Shown here: in pieces, positions 54,144-62,747 of the stretch
How positions within the stretch are numbered: position 1 is the stretch's first letter
Layout of the letters: every line of letters starts with the position of its first letter
NCBI GenBank assembly: GCA_003569365.1
Contig: BGOS01000028.1
Location: 36,226 to 100,225, forward strand
Reading direction: 5' to 3'
Source of the DNA: Anaerolineaceae bacterium
GTDB taxonomy: Bacteria; Chloroflexota; Anaerolineae; Anaerolineales; UBA11657
DNA: 64,000 nucleotides
Translations under genes and position numbers: made by a program
Notes under the pieces: generated by a model
Database searches by the model: none
What the model was told of the DNA's origin: nothing
What the model saw: the letters and a program-made list of their open reading frames with translations, nothing else

Positions 54144-55295
54144 CTATGCGCGCTTGCGTGGTTTTGTTTTGGCGCGCAGCGCTGGCTTGCGGGCAGCGGG
54201 CTTGGCAGTTTTCTTTTTTGGTTTATCGGCCGTGCGTTTGTGCGTGGCCATCTGCGCCAGCAGTTTTACTTCCTGGGCGCGCTCGCGCGGGCAGATCAGC
54301 AGCGCCGTGGGCGTGTCCACCACCACCATGTCTTGCAGGCCCAGCGTGGCCACAATGCGGTGCCCGCTGTAGATGAGGCTGTTGCGCGTATCCGGCGAGT
54401 AGTGCTGCCCGGACACCGCATTGCCGTTCGCATCGTGCGGCAAAAGATTGTAGACCACATCCCAGCTGCCCACATCGCTCCAGCCAATCTCCACCGGCAG
54501 CACCGCCACGCGCGCAGCTTTTTCCATTACGCCGTAATCGATTGTTTCCACCGGTAGCAGCGGCCAGATCTTTGCTAGCGTGCGCGCTGCATGCGCCTGC
54601 CCGAGCGCGGCGCCAATCTGCTCCAGACCTGCGTGCAGCTCCGGCATATGCAGCGCCATCTCCTCCAGCACGCGCTCTGCGCGCCAGATGAACATGCCGC
54701 TGTTCCAGCTGTACGCGCCGCTGGCCGCATATTTCGCTGCCGTGTCGCGCGCCGGCTTCTCCACAAAACGCGCCACGCGATAGGCGCGCTGTGCGCCGCG
54801 CGCGGGCAGCGCTGCCCCGCGTTGAATGTAGCCGTATCCGGTTTCCGCGCGGCTGGGCGCAATGCCCAGCGTCACCAGCCAACCGTCTGCCGCCAGCTGC
54901 GCAGCGGTCCGCAATGCTGCTTGGAACTCGCGCTTCTTTGAGATGAGATGATCTGCGGTGAGCACCGCCATAACACCAAGCGGGTCGCGGCGCCGGATGT
55001 GCAGCGCTGCCAGCCCGATGGCTGCTGCCGTGCCGCGCGCGGCTGGCTCGCCCAGAATATTTCCGGCCGGCACCTTGCGCAGCTGCTGGTGCGCCAGCAC
55101 GCGGTAATCTGTATGCGTGGCCACAAAGGTGCGCGCCGCCGGGATGAACGGATGCAGGCGCTGCCGCGCCAGCTGCAGCAGCGAGCCAGCACCGGTGAAA
55201 TCCAAAAATTGTTTGGGCATATGCGGCTGGCTGCGCGGCCACAAACGCGTGCCGCTGCCGCCCGCCAGAATTAATGCATAGAGCTTGGGTGCCAT
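54144..55295 (-). CDS. Mannose-1-phosphate guanylyltransferase (NTP transferase domain only)
   Basis: This 383-residue protein makes GDP-mannose from mannose 1-phosphate and GTP. It opens with the signature 'LILAGGSGTRLWPRSQPHMPKQFLDF'. 'VEKPARDTAAKYAASG' and 'FIWRAERVLEEM' follow, then 'IDYGVMEKA' and 'WSDVGSWD'. Bifunctional ManC enzymes have an extra C-terminal isomerase cupin, which is missing here; the end is a Lys/Arg-rich tail. GDP-mannose feeds surface-glycan synthesis. No mannosyltransferases lie nearby. Confidence 0.92.
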   Translation of the reverse strand: MAPKLYALILAGGSGTRLWPRSQPHMPKQFLDFTGAGSLLQLARQRLHPFIPAARTFVATHTDYRVLAHQQLRKVPAGNILGEPAARGTAAAIGLAALHIRRRDPLGVMAVLTADHLISKKREFQAALRTAAQLAADGWLVTLGIAPSRAETGYGYIQRGAALPARGAQRAYRVARFVEKPARDTAAKYAASGAYSWNSGMFIWRAERVLEEMALHMPELHAGLEQIGAALGQAHAARTLAKIWPLLPVETIDYGVMEKAARVAVLPVEIGWSDVGSWDVVYNLLPHDANGNAVSGQHYSPDTRNSLIYSGHRIVATLGLQDMVVVDTPTALLICPRERAQEVKLLAQMATHKRTADKPKKKTAKPAARKPALRAKTKPRKRA

Positions 55296-55354
55296 GGAAA
55301 ATGGCAGCGCGCGGGCGCTGCTTGCATCAATTATAGCGGTGGTAAAGTTGCGTG

Positions 55355-55828
55355 ATGGAAGCCTGCATCTCCACCATCATCATTCTGCTGGTGTACAAGT
55401 GGCTTTCCAACCGCAGCCGGAACAGCCCGGCCGCGCGGCGCGGCCCCTACTACGCTTCCATCAACAGTATGGTGACGGAGTGCAGTAGCGCGATGGAGCG
55501 CTTCCAGTCGCTGCTCAACCTGGTGGGTGCGGACTCCAGCATCCAAAACACACCCGAATGGCAAAAGCAAATCAAGACGCAGGGCGCGGAAATAGCGCGC
55601 ATGCCGCAGCGCGTGGCGCTGATGCAGCCGCCGCCGGACTGCATGACGGTCCACAGCCACTTGAGCGGCATGGCCATGCACTACGCGCGCTGGGCTGGCA
55701 TGTTTCTTGAGGCGTTTGACAAAGAGGACCAGACGCTGGCGGACACAGCCGAGGATGAGAAGGTGCGCGGCGATGCCGCCAGCGAACGCGCCACGGCGGA
55801 ACTGCAGCGCATCAATGCCAGCGATTGA
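55355..55828 (+). CDS. Hypothetical membrane-anchored protein
   Basis: A 157-residue protein I do not recognise. The first 15 residues ('MEACISTIIILLVYKW') are a membrane anchor; the rest is a soluble helical domain with 'AMHYARWAGMFLEAFDKED' and an acidic Ala-rich end. Starts at 55352 (GTG) and 55355 (ATG) are equivalent. It overlaps the conservative upstream limit of the YhcH leader but not its coding region. Confidence 0.6.
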   Translation: MEACISTIIILLVYKWLSNRSRNSPAARRGPYYASINSMVTECSSAMERFQSLLNLVGADSSIQNTPEWQKQIKTQGAEIARMPQRVALMQPPPDCMTVHSHLSGMAMHYARWAGMFLEAFDKEDQTLADTAEDEKVRGDAASERATAELQRINASD

Positions 55829-55893
55829 ACGTGGCCGCCGCAGCCAAAGCGCGCAGCAAGGCTAAAACACAACATTTCCGGGAGCACCCCAAC

Positions 55894-56358
55894 ATGATCT
55901 TTGACCAACTCAGCGAGTGGCCGCGCTATTTTTCATCCGCGCCGTGGCGCCTGGCGTTTGAGTATGTGCTGGCGCTAAAGCCGGATGCAGCGGATGGGCG
56001 CCACGCGCTGCAAGGCGATGACATCTACGCGATGGTGACGGCTTATGAGTCCGGCGCAGCGAAGCAGAGCGTGCTGGAAGCGCACCGCACTTACATCGAT
56101 ATTCAGGCCACGCTGCAGGGCACGGAACGCTTGGACTGGTTTGCGCTGAGCGGCTTGCAGGTGCAGACGGCTTATGATGCCAAGACGGATGCCGCATTCT
56201 TTGTGCACCCCGGCACGGTTGGTGCGCAGCTGCTGCTGCGCCCGGGTTTGTTTACAGTGCTGTACCCCGCGGATGTTCACATTCCCGGGCTGGCCAGTGG
56301 CGCGCCGGAAGCCATCAAGAAAGTGGTGGTGAAGGTGCGCGCGGCGCTGGTGCAGTAA
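55894..56358 (+). CDS. YhcH/YjgK/YiaL (DUF386) family protein
   Basis: A 154-residue cupin-like protein of the DUF386 group: 'RHALQGDDIYAMVTAYE', 'LEAHRTYIDIQATLQGTERL' and 'LYPADVHIPGL', with the His residues expected to bind metal. In E. coli, relatives act in sialic-acid or sugar-derivative metabolism (YhcH). A ribosome site GGGAG precedes the ATG at 55894. No nan genes are adjacent, so the substrate is open. Confidence 0.92.
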   Translation: MIFDQLSEWPRYFSSAPWRLAFEYVLALKPDAADGRHALQGDDIYAMVTAYESGAAKQSVLEAHRTYIDIQATLQGTERLDWFALSGLQVQTAYDAKTDAAFFVHPGTVGAQLLLRPGLFTVLYPADVHIPGLASGAPEAIKKVVVKVRAALVQ

Positions 56359-56453
56359 ATCGCCCGCGCACAGGCCGTCGGCAGCGCGCAGTGCGCGATA
56401 GACTCTGTGTTCGCGCATTGCGGGATGCGCCAACCTGATCAGCGACGGGAAAC

Positions 56454-56945
56454 ATGCAGCTAAATATTAATGGCGAAACATTTGAAGTGGATGATGGCGA
56501 CGGGCTGCGCCCGCTGCTGTGGGTGCTGCGCGACGAGCTGGGCCTGACGGGCACCAAGTACGGCTGCGGCGCGGGCATCTGCGGCTCCTGCACGGTGCAC
56601 CTGGATGGCGTGGCTGCGCGCAGCTGCCAAACGCCGCTGGCGCAGGCGGCCCAGGCTGCCATCCGCACCATCGAAGGCCTGGCGCAAGTGCAGCCGGACG
56701 GCAGCGTGCGCCTGCATGCGGTGCAGCAGGCCTTCATTGAGGAGCAGGTGCCGCAGTGCAGCTGGTGCATGAGCGGCCAGATGATGACCTGCGCTGCCTT
56801 TCTGGAGCAGAACCCGGCCGCCAGCGAAGCGCAAGTGCTGGACGCCATGCAAAACAATTACTGCCGCTGCGGCTGTTACGCACGCATTCGCAAGGGTGTG
56901 CTGCGCGCCGCACAGCTGGCAGTGCAACCGGCAGGCACAGCATGA
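56454..56945 (+). CDS. Isoquinoline 1-oxidoreductase-like [2Fe-2S] subunit
   Basis: This is a 163-residue small subunit of a molybdenum hydroxylase. A plant-ferredoxin-type [2Fe-2S] domain has 'GCGAGICGSCTVHLDGVA' and a later Cys. The second, helical [2Fe-2S] domain has 'CSWCMSGQMMTC' and 'NNYCRCGCYARIRKGV'. It carries electrons from the Mo-bearing subunit encoded next, with which it overlaps by four bases. Confidence 0.95.
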   Translation: MQLNINGETFEVDDGDGLRPLLWVLRDELGLTGTKYGCGAGICGSCTVHLDGVAARSCQTPLAQAAQAAIRTIEGLAQVQPDGSVRLHAVQQAFIEEQVPQCSWCMSGQMMTCAAFLEQNPAASEAQVLDAMQNNYCRCGCYARIRKGVLRAAQLAVQPAGTA

Positions 56946-59104
56946 GCGCCACATCACCGCGCAAGTGGAAGTTCAGCCGCCGCAAGCTGCTGATTGGCCT
57001 GGGTGTAACCGGCGGCGCGCTGGCCGTGGGGCTGCCGCTGTCCCTGCCGTTTGCGCGCCTCAAAATTGCCGGCATGCTGGATTCGGGCAGCGCGCCGGCG
57101 GGCACCATGCCCAAGGATCCCTTTGTATGGTTTGAGGTGACGCCGCAGAACCGCGTGCGCCTTTATTTGCCCAAAGCGGAAATGGGGCAGGGCGTGCATA
57201 CCGCGCTGGCACAAATTGCTGCCGAGGAGCTGCGCCCGGCATGGGAGCAGCTGGAAGTGCTGAATGCCAGCACAGAGCGCGGCTTTGACATGGGCACGAT
57301 GCTCGTGGCGGGCAGCGCAGTTGTGAGTTCGCTTTATAACCCGCTGCGCGCCGCCGGCGCTGCGCTGCGCCTGATGCTGGAAGAGGAGGGCGCCCGCCAG
57401 CTGGGTGTCGCACCAGCTGCGGTCACGGCCGGCGGCGGCGTGGTTGCGGTCGCTGCGGAACCTTCCAAGCTGCTTACCTTCGGGCAGATTGTGGGCGCCA
57501 AGCAAGGCGCGTGGGTGGCTTCCAAGCTGGAGCCGCAGCTGCGACAGCCGGCGCAGTTTGAATTCATTGGCAAGCCCATGCCGCGCGTGGACTTTGCTGC
57601 CAAGATCACCGGCGCTGCGCTCTATGGCTTTGATATGCGCCTGCCGAACATGGCTTACGGCGCAGTGGCCCGCGCGCCGCGCATGGGCGCAAAACTGCTG
57701 AGCGCTGCGCCCGGCACTGCGCGCAGCCAGCCGGGCGTGGTGGCAGTGGTGGCAACCACGGAGTTTGCCGGCGTGGCTGCAGAAACGCGCGCGCAGGCGG
57801 TGGCAGCGCTGGACGCGCTGCAGCTGCAATGGTCTGAAGGCGATGTGGTGGAGCAGGCAGCCATGGAAGCCATGGTTACCGTGCAGCCCGGCGCGGGCAC
57901 GGTGCTGCAAAGCGCGGGCAGCGTGACTGCACCGCTGGCCGCTGCAAACACGCTGCGCGCGGAGTACCGCACACCGTTTGCGGCGCACGCGCACTTGGAG
58001 CCGCAGGCTGCACTGGCGCATGTGCTCCCGGATAAAGTGCAAGTCTGGTGCTCCACGCAGTCGGCCGGTTCGCTGCGCGCGGATGTGGCCAAGGCAGTGG
58101 GGCGCAAGGCTGCGCAGGTGGAGGTGACCGCTGCATATTTGGGCGGCAGCTTTGGCCGCAAGCTGAATGTGGATGTGGCGCTGGATGCAGCGCGCCTTTC
58201 TGCGGCGGCGCTGCGCCCGGTGCATGTGAGCTACACGCGCGCCGAGGAATTTCAGCACGGCTTCTTTCGGCCGCCCACGCATCATGTGCTGCAAGGCGCG
58301 CTGGATGGCGCCGGCCGGATAGTGGCCATGAGCCATGCGCAGGCCAGTGGCAATGTTTTTCCCGCGCTGGTGGGCCAGCTGCTGGGCGCGGACTTTGGCG
58401 CGTACCGCGGCGGCCTGCTGCGCTACAACATTCCCAACCGGCAAGTTACCAGCCAGCCGGTTACGCTGCCGGTGCCCACGGGCTCGTGGCGCGGGCTGGG
58501 GCTGCTGGCCAATGTGTTTGCCGTGGAAAGTTTTATGGATGAGCTGGCGCTGGCTGCCGGCAGCGATGCGCTGGAATTTAGATTGCAGCATTTGCCGGAA
58601 GGCGAGCTGGGTGAACGCTTCAAGGCTGTGCTGCTGGCGGCTGCCGAACTTGCCGGCTGGGGCGGGGCGCTGCCCGCCGGGCGCGCACGCGGCCTGGCTT
58701 GCAGTATGGATGCCGGCACCGTGGTGGCGCAGGTGGCCGAAGTTTCCGTGCAGGGCGCGCGCGTGCAGGTGCAGCGCTTTACCAGCGCAGTGGATTGCGG
58801 TGTGCTGGTGAACCCGAACATTGCAGCTGCGCAAACCGAGGGCTCCATCATGATGGGCATCAGCTCCACCCTGCTGGAGGAGATAACATTCAGCGGCGGC
58901 CAGGCGCAGGCAACCAACTTTGACCGCTACCCGTTGCTGCGGCTGGCGGATGCGCCGCTGGTGGAGACGGTGTTTTTGCAGGGCTCTGATGTGCCGCATG
59001 GCATGGGCGAACCACCGCTGGGCCCGGTGGCGGCAGCCGTTGCCAATGCGGTGTTTGCCCTCACGGGGCAGCGCTTGCGCAGCCTGCCGCTAAAGCTGGC
59101 CTAG
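56942..59104 (+). CDS. Isoquinoline 1-oxidoreductase-like molybdopterin-binding subunit
   Basis: The protein (720 residues) starts with a Tat signal, 'SRRKLLIGLGVTGGALAVG'. It is a xanthine-oxidase-family Mo subunit: 'KAEMGQGVHTALAQI', 'GGSFGRKLNVDVALDA' and the late 'HGMGEPPLGPVAAAVANAVF', whose Glu is the catalytic base position. Together with the small subunit it should oxidise an N-heteroaromatic or aldehyde substrate outside the cytoplasm; the specific substrate is unknown. No FAD subunit is present, as usual for the IorAB type, in which electrons go to a cytochrome or other carrier. Start ATG at 56942 with ATGA overlap. Confidence 0.93.
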   Translation: MSATSPRKWKFSRRKLLIGLGVTGGALAVGLPLSLPFARLKIAGMLDSGSAPAGTMPKDPFVWFEVTPQNRVRLYLPKAEMGQGVHTALAQIAAEELRPAWEQLEVLNASTERGFDMGTMLVAGSAVVSSLYNPLRAAGAALRLMLEEEGARQLGVAPAAVTAGGGVVAVAAEPSKLLTFGQIVGAKQGAWVASKLEPQLRQPAQFEFIGKPMPRVDFAAKITGAALYGFDMRLPNMAYGAVARAPRMGAKLLSAAPGTARSQPGVVAVVATTEFAGVAAETRAQAVAALDALQLQWSEGDVVEQAAMEAMVTVQPGAGTVLQSAGSVTAPLAAANTLRAEYRTPFAAHAHLEPQAALAHVLPDKVQVWCSTQSAGSLRADVAKAVGRKAAQVEVTAAYLGGSFGRKLNVDVALDAARLSAAALRPVHVSYTRAEEFQHGFFRPPTHHVLQGALDGAGRIVAMSHAQASGNVFPALVGQLLGADFGAYRGGLLRYNIPNRQVTSQPVTLPVPTGSWRGLGLLANVFAVESFMDELALAAGSDALEFRLQHLPEGELGERFKAVLLAAAELAGWGGALPAGRARGLACSMDAGTVVAQVAEVSVQGARVQVQRFTSAVDCGVLVNPNIAAAQTEGSIMMGISSTLLEEITFSGGQAQATNFDRYPLLRLADAPLVETVFLQGSDVPHGMGEPPLGPVAAAVANAVFALTGQRLRSLPLKLA

Positions 59105-59167
59105 TTGTGCGCGGCGCCGCCAGTAGATTCTAACTATTCCCAAGCAACCTTAGTGCGGAGCAACAAC

Positions 59168-59557
59168 ATGCCCAACCAGCCAGCTTTTCAAAACTTAAAC
59201 GGGCACCAGTACATGGCGCTGACCACCTACCGGCGCAGTGGCGCCGGCGTGCCTACGCCAGTGTGGTTTGCGCAGGATGGCGACCGGCTGTACATCATCA
59301 CGGTGGACGGGTCGGGCAAGGTGAAGCGCATTCGCAACAATGCGGGTGTGCACGTGGCGCCCTCGGATGCGCGCGGGCGCGTGCTGGGGCCGGAAGCTGC
59401 CGGCGCAGCGCGCGTGCTGCCGCCAGCCGAGGCCACGCATGCCGATGCGTGCCTCAACCGCAAGTATGGCTTTCAAAAGCGCGTGTTTGATTTGATGGGC
59501 GTGTTGGGCCGGCGCAAGCGCGTGGTGTTGGAAGTGGCGCCCGCCAGCTCGCAGTAA
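59168..59557 (+). CDS. PPOX-class F420-dependent oxidoreductase family protein
   Basis: A 129-residue split-barrel flavin/F420-binding protein: 'YMALTTYRRSGAGVPTPVWF', 'LYIITVDGSGKVKRIRNN' and 'VHVAPSDARGRVLGPE' match the Rv2061-like PPOX group. The substrate is unknown. The ATG at 59168 follows a GGAG ribosome site. F420 use is inferred from the family and would imply F420 synthesis elsewhere in the genome. Confidence 0.85.
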   Translation: MPNQPAFQNLNGHQYMALTTYRRSGAGVPTPVWFAQDGDRLYIITVDGSGKVKRIRNNAGVHVAPSDARGRVLGPEAAGAARVLPPAEATHADACLNRKYGFQKRVFDLMGVLGRRKRVVLEVAPASSQ

Positions 59558-59818
59558 ACCGCAGGCGGCCGGCGCCGGCTGCGCTGCCCCACAAAACTCG
59601 CAGCGCGCTGTGCCGCATGCCCGCGCTCTGTGATAATCAGGCGGGCTCCAACCACATATTGTTCGAAGCCAGCTGAATGCAGTGTTATTTTGCAGCACTA
59701 AAGCTGCGCGGCTGCGGTCTGCGTTTTGGCATGCGGCCGCTGGCGCAGCGGTTATGGCAGCGGTTGCAGGCTGGCTGCGGCATGCTGCGCAGCCGGGAGT
59801 TTCCAATCTGTTAAATTA

Positions 59819-60751
59819 ATGGCAAGCATGAACCCACCCGCTACTCCCCGCGCGCGCGCTGATTTCTCAATTCACCCCGCCACATTGATGGGACTGGTTT
59901 CTTTAACAGTTGCAAGCCTCGACAACCAGATTGCATTTTATGAAACAGCGTTGGGGTTCAAGCTCCACCGGCGCGGCGGGCATCAAGCCAGTCTTGGCGC
60001 GGGCGGTGCGGACTTGCTGCAGCTCACCGAGGCGCCGAATCTAAAACGCTATCGCGGCACAACCGGGCTGTATCACTTTGCGGTTTTATTCCCAAACCGG
60101 CGCGAGTTGGCGCGCGCCCTGGCGCGCCTGCAGGCGCTGCGATACCGCAATCATCCAACCGATCATATTAGTACGAAGACCACCTATCTGGATGACCCCG
60201 AAGGCAATGGCATTGAGCTGTATTGCGAATCGCCGGAAGACGGCCGCTTCACCATCGAGGACAACGACTTTGTAACGCGCCGCACGGACGGCACTTTAAG
60301 CGACGGGCGCGAACCATTGGATGTGGCTGCGTTGTTCCGGCATCTGCCGGCGGATGAGAAACCCGGCGCGCCGCTGCCGCCCGAAACCCGCGTGGGGCAC
60401 GTGCACTTGCATGTGCGCAATGTGGCGGCGGCGGTTGAGTTTTATCACGGCATCATTGGCTTTGATGTGATGGGGCATTCGTCAACTTTCCAGGCCGCGT
60501 TCGTTTCTGCCGGTGGCTATCATCATCACTTGGGGTTGAATGCGTGGCAGGGGGCCGCCGCAGCGCCACCGCCGGCCGATGCGGTCGGCTTGCGCCACTT
60601 CACAATCGATCTGCCAGATCAAGCGGCGCTGGATGAGGTTGCCCAAAGAATTGCAGCCGCTGGAATTGCATGCCAGCTTTTGCCGGAAGGTTTGCTGGTG
60701 CACGACCCCTGCCAAAACGGCGTGATACTGAGCCGGCGGCCAACCCCATAA
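59819..60751 (+). CDS. Double VOC-domain (glyoxalase/ring-cleavage dioxygenase-like) protein
   Basis: A 310-residue protein with two VOC domains (about 22-135 and 190-305). The first has 'IAFYETALGFKLHRR' and 'TTYLDDPEGNGIELYCE'; the second has 'VGHVHLHVRNVAAAVEFYHGIIGF' and 'HHHLGLNAWQG'. The pair resembles CatE/YfiE catechol 2,3-dioxygenase-type proteins, with His/Glu metal ligands. Ring cleavage or another aromatic reaction is possible. ATGs at 59819 and 59828 are both possible; a TAAATT box ends ten bases before the second. Confidence 0.88.
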   Translation: MASMNPPATPRARADFSIHPATLMGLVSLTVASLDNQIAFYETALGFKLHRRGGHQASLGAGGADLLQLTEAPNLKRYRGTTGLYHFAVLFPNRRELARALARLQALRYRNHPTDHISTKTTYLDDPEGNGIELYCESPEDGRFTIEDNDFVTRRTDGTLSDGREPLDVAALFRHLPADEKPGAPLPPETRVGHVHLHVRNVAAAVEFYHGIIGFDVMGHSSTFQAAFVSAGGYHHHLGLNAWQGAAAAPPPADAVGLRHFTIDLPDQAALDEVAQRIAAAGIACQLLPEGLLVHDPCQNGVILSRRPTP

Positions 60752-60879
60752 ATCAGCGCGCTGGTGTGCGCCTGCGCTATAGTGAGCAGCGTTGAGCTGC
60801 TGGTTCTTCCGATGAGCAACACCGCCCCCGCCATCATTCATACGCTGGTTGAAACTTTCGAAAAGTATCTATCCGATTC

Positions 60880-61207
60880 TTTTGGACAACTATGTTTTCA
60901 GACTTCAAAAACTCATTCCCCCAAGTTGCAATTTTTAATATTTCGCGAGTTCCAATCCGTACAATTAAGTTCAACGACCCCGTCGAAAAGTCGGCGCACG
61001 ATTAGATCGTCGCGCTGGTCGAGTCCATGCTGGGGTTGCACAAGAGTCTCGCCTCCGCGCAAAGTCCGCTTGAGAAGGAACGGCTTGCAAAGCAGATGAA
61101 AGCCTGCCCTGAGCGCCATTGAATGGTCCACGGATGAAGGAATTGATAAATTGGTCTATGACTTGTATGGGTTGAGTCCGGAAGAGATATTGATTGTGGA
61201 ATCGTAA
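60880..61207 (+). pseudogene. Relic of the C-terminus of a TaqI-like (type IIG) DNA methylase/restriction enzyme
   Basis: The frame from 60880 reads 'FWTTMFSDFKNSFPQVAIF', then 'VPIRTIKFNDPVEKSAHD', then a TAG at 61003, then 'IVALVESMLGLHKSLASA' and 'SPLEKERLAKQ'. A one-base shift after about 61095 restores 'IEWSTDEGIDKLVYDLYGL' and 'SPEEILIVES', ending at TAA 61205. This order is the target-recognition C-terminus of TaqI-class methylases (LPIR-IDFxDP, LVxxML, LVYxLYGLTxEE). A stop and a frameshift disable it. The start of the gene is absent; 60752-60879 shows nothing recognisable. This stretch is AT-richer than the rest of the window. Confidence 0.8.
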
Positions 61208-61213
61208 AGTTGT

Positions 61214-61280
61214 GTCGCCCTGAGCGGAGCGAAGGGTCTCTGACATAATCGTGGAGGCTCTTCGCTCCGCTCAGAGCGAC
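61214..61280. repeat. REP-like inverted repeat, 20-base arms
   Basis: Arms 61214-61233 and 61261-61280 match in 19 of 20 positions, separated by 27 bases. The core 'ccctgagcg' with a nearby 'gaaggg' occurs at least three times within 500 bases (61107, 61219 and 61701). Such palindromes are dispersed in many bacterial genomes; no T-tract supports a terminator role. Confidence 0.8.
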
Positions 61281-61340
61281 ATTGCGTGGGGTGGGGGCAG
61301 AATGACAAGTTATCAGGCGTAACATAACGTATGTAAAGTC

Positions 61341-61658
61341 ATGAGCAAGGAATACTTTGTCTACATCATGACGAACAAGTCACGCACACTCTACACTGGC
61401 GTGACCAATAACTTAATGCGGCGGGTGCACGAACATAAGAACAAACTGGTGCCTGGTTTTACCAGTAAATACAACATTCAATTCCTGGTCTATTATGAGG
61501 CGGGTTCCGATATTCGGGCAGCATTCGCCCGCGAAAAGCAGATCAAAGGCTGGTTGAGGGCAAAGAAAATCGCCCTCATTGATTCGATGAACCCTGAATG
61601 GAAAGACTTAGCCGAAGAATGGATTGTTTCACCGCAAAATATGAATAGTGAAAAATAG
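61341..61658 (+). CDS. Stand-alone GIY-YIG nuclease-family protein (COG2827)
   Basis: A 105-residue protein beginning 'MSKEYFVYIMTNKSRTLYTGVTNNLMRRVHEHK', with the GIY-YIG-type motifs (Y-V-Y-I-M, L-Y-T-G-V-T, R-R-V-H-E-H) and a conserved 'FAREKQIKGWLRAKKIALI'. Stand-alone members are small UvrC-like nucleases; some are lost homing-endonuclease parts. It is intact and sits inside a decayed island between two copies of a methylase relic. The ATG start has no clear ribosome site. Confidence 0.88.
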   Translation: MSKEYFVYIMTNKSRTLYTGVTNNLMRRVHEHKNKLVPGFTSKYNIQFLVYYEAGSDIRAAFAREKQIKGWLRAKKIALIDSMNPEWKDLAEEWIVSPQNMNSEK

Positions 61659-61800
61659 TCTGCTTGAAAAAGTTCGGCTTGCAAAGCAGATCAAAGCCTG
61701 CCCTGAGCGCTATCGAAGGGTCCACGGATGAAGGGATTTATAAAGTGGGTTAAGAATAGTTCGGTTTGAGCGTGGAGGAAGTTCGGTTTGTTCAGGTGAT
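61657..61800 (+). repeat. Second, worn copy of the methylase relic
   Basis: Bases 61657-61800 align with 61063-61207 at a fixed offset of 594 bases. The aligned stretch 'cggcttgcaaagcagat' is identical, and the following ~100 bases are about 70 per cent identical. No reading frame survives. The two copies bracket the REP-like repeat and the GIY-YIG gene. The remaining 61801-62024 shows no gene; only a GC-rich palindrome near 62005 is visible. Confidence 0.65.
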
Positions 61801-62024
61801 GTAGTTTAGTGGCGCTGTCTTTTGCTGGTGCGGAGCTTTTTGCCGATTACGGTCGGATGATTTAGCGCTCTATTAATTGTGTGCGGGCGCTCAGCCAGCG
61901 TCTGGTGCAGGGCAGCGGATGCCTCCGGGTGGATGTCCTTGAAAGCAGTTTTCAGAAAAGTTTGGCGCCGCGAGCTGCGGCGGAATTAAGTTAATCTCCA
62001 AGCCCGCCGGCCGGAGGGCGCCGG

Positions 62025-62747
62025 CTAAGAGGTGAGTGTGGTGAACGGCAGCGCGTTCACGTCCGCGCGGCGCAGCAGCGTCTCGGGCCCGTACTGATAC
62101 GCGGGCAGCTGGCCGCTGTCGATCAGCTGCCACAAGCGCTTGCGTCTGATGCGCAGTACGCGCCGGCTTTGCGCAAAGGTGTAATACGCCATGCCCTGCA
62201 GGTCGTTCAGGTTGTGCTTGCGCCGCCGCATGATGTTCATTACCAGCACCGCGGCCAGCGCGACGATGCCCAGCAGGCTGGCCGTGCGCGGGAAGTGCGG
62301 CAGGATCAACCCCACCAGCAGCGACATCATCACCACCGGCGTGCTCCAGTCATCGTCATACGTGGTGGTCAGCGCCATAAAATAAAACGGGTACATGTAC
62401 TTGCGGGCAGTGGCCGCCGTGCGGCGGTCCAGGCGCGGGCTGGAAAGCAGCATCTCGGTGTAGGCTGCAATCAAGTAGTACACCACCATAAAGGCGGCGC
62501 TGATCACGCCAAACACCGGCAGGTCCGGCTTTTGCAAAAGCATGCCGCCCAGCCCCAGCACCAGCCCCAGCGCACAAACTATTTTGTACGCGCCCGCAAA
62601 ACGGCAGAACCAAACCGGATAGCCCCAGCACACAAACGAGCGCTCGTACTGCAGGCGCTTGTCGCCGTACAGGTTTACGCGCCCGGCCGAGAAGATGCTC
62701 ATGGCCAGCAGTGCTTGGAGCGCCATGAAGGGAAGTAAGGCCAGCAT
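62025..62747 (-). CDS. Multi-pass membrane protein with C-terminal excisionase-like HTH
   Basis: A 240-residue protein with about six hydrophobic segments (the first at 1-20, then 'IVCALGLVLGLGGMLL', 'VFGVISAAFMVVYYLIAAY', 'PVVMMSLLVGLILP' and 'LLGIVALAAVLVMNI'). After a basic loop ('MRRRKHNLNDLQGMAYYTFAQ') comes 'SRRVLRIRRKRLWQLIDSGQLPAY', which resembles the winged-helix excisionase/HTH_17 motif (recognition helix plus 'G.LPAY'). A membrane protein with a DNA-binding-like tail is unusual. No family is recognised. The ATG at 62747 is preferred over the TTG at 62753. Confidence 0.65.
   Translation of the reverse strand: MLALLPFMALQALLAMSIFSAGRVNLYGDKRLQYERSFVCWGYPVWFCRFAGAYKIVCALGLVLGLGGMLLQKPDLPVFGVISAAFMVVYYLIAAYTEMLLSSPRLDRRTAATARKYMYPFYFMALTTTYDDDWSTPVVMMSLLVGLILPHFPRTASLLGIVALAAVLVMNIMRRRKHNLNDLQGMAYYTFAQSRRVLRIRRKRLWQLIDSGQLPAYQYGPETLLRRADVNALPFTTLTS

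Noticed and set aside
56954..58999. Long open frame (681 codons) on the minus strand opposite the Mo-hydroxylase subunit gene
   Set aside because: GC-rich antisense shadow: it has no motifs, shows atypical Arg/His/Gln-rich composition, and lies entirely within a well-supported gene.
61891..62133. Minus-strand 80-codon open frame overlapping the membrane/HTH gene end
   Set aside because: No ribosome site or motif; it overlaps a better frame and repeat-derived DNA.
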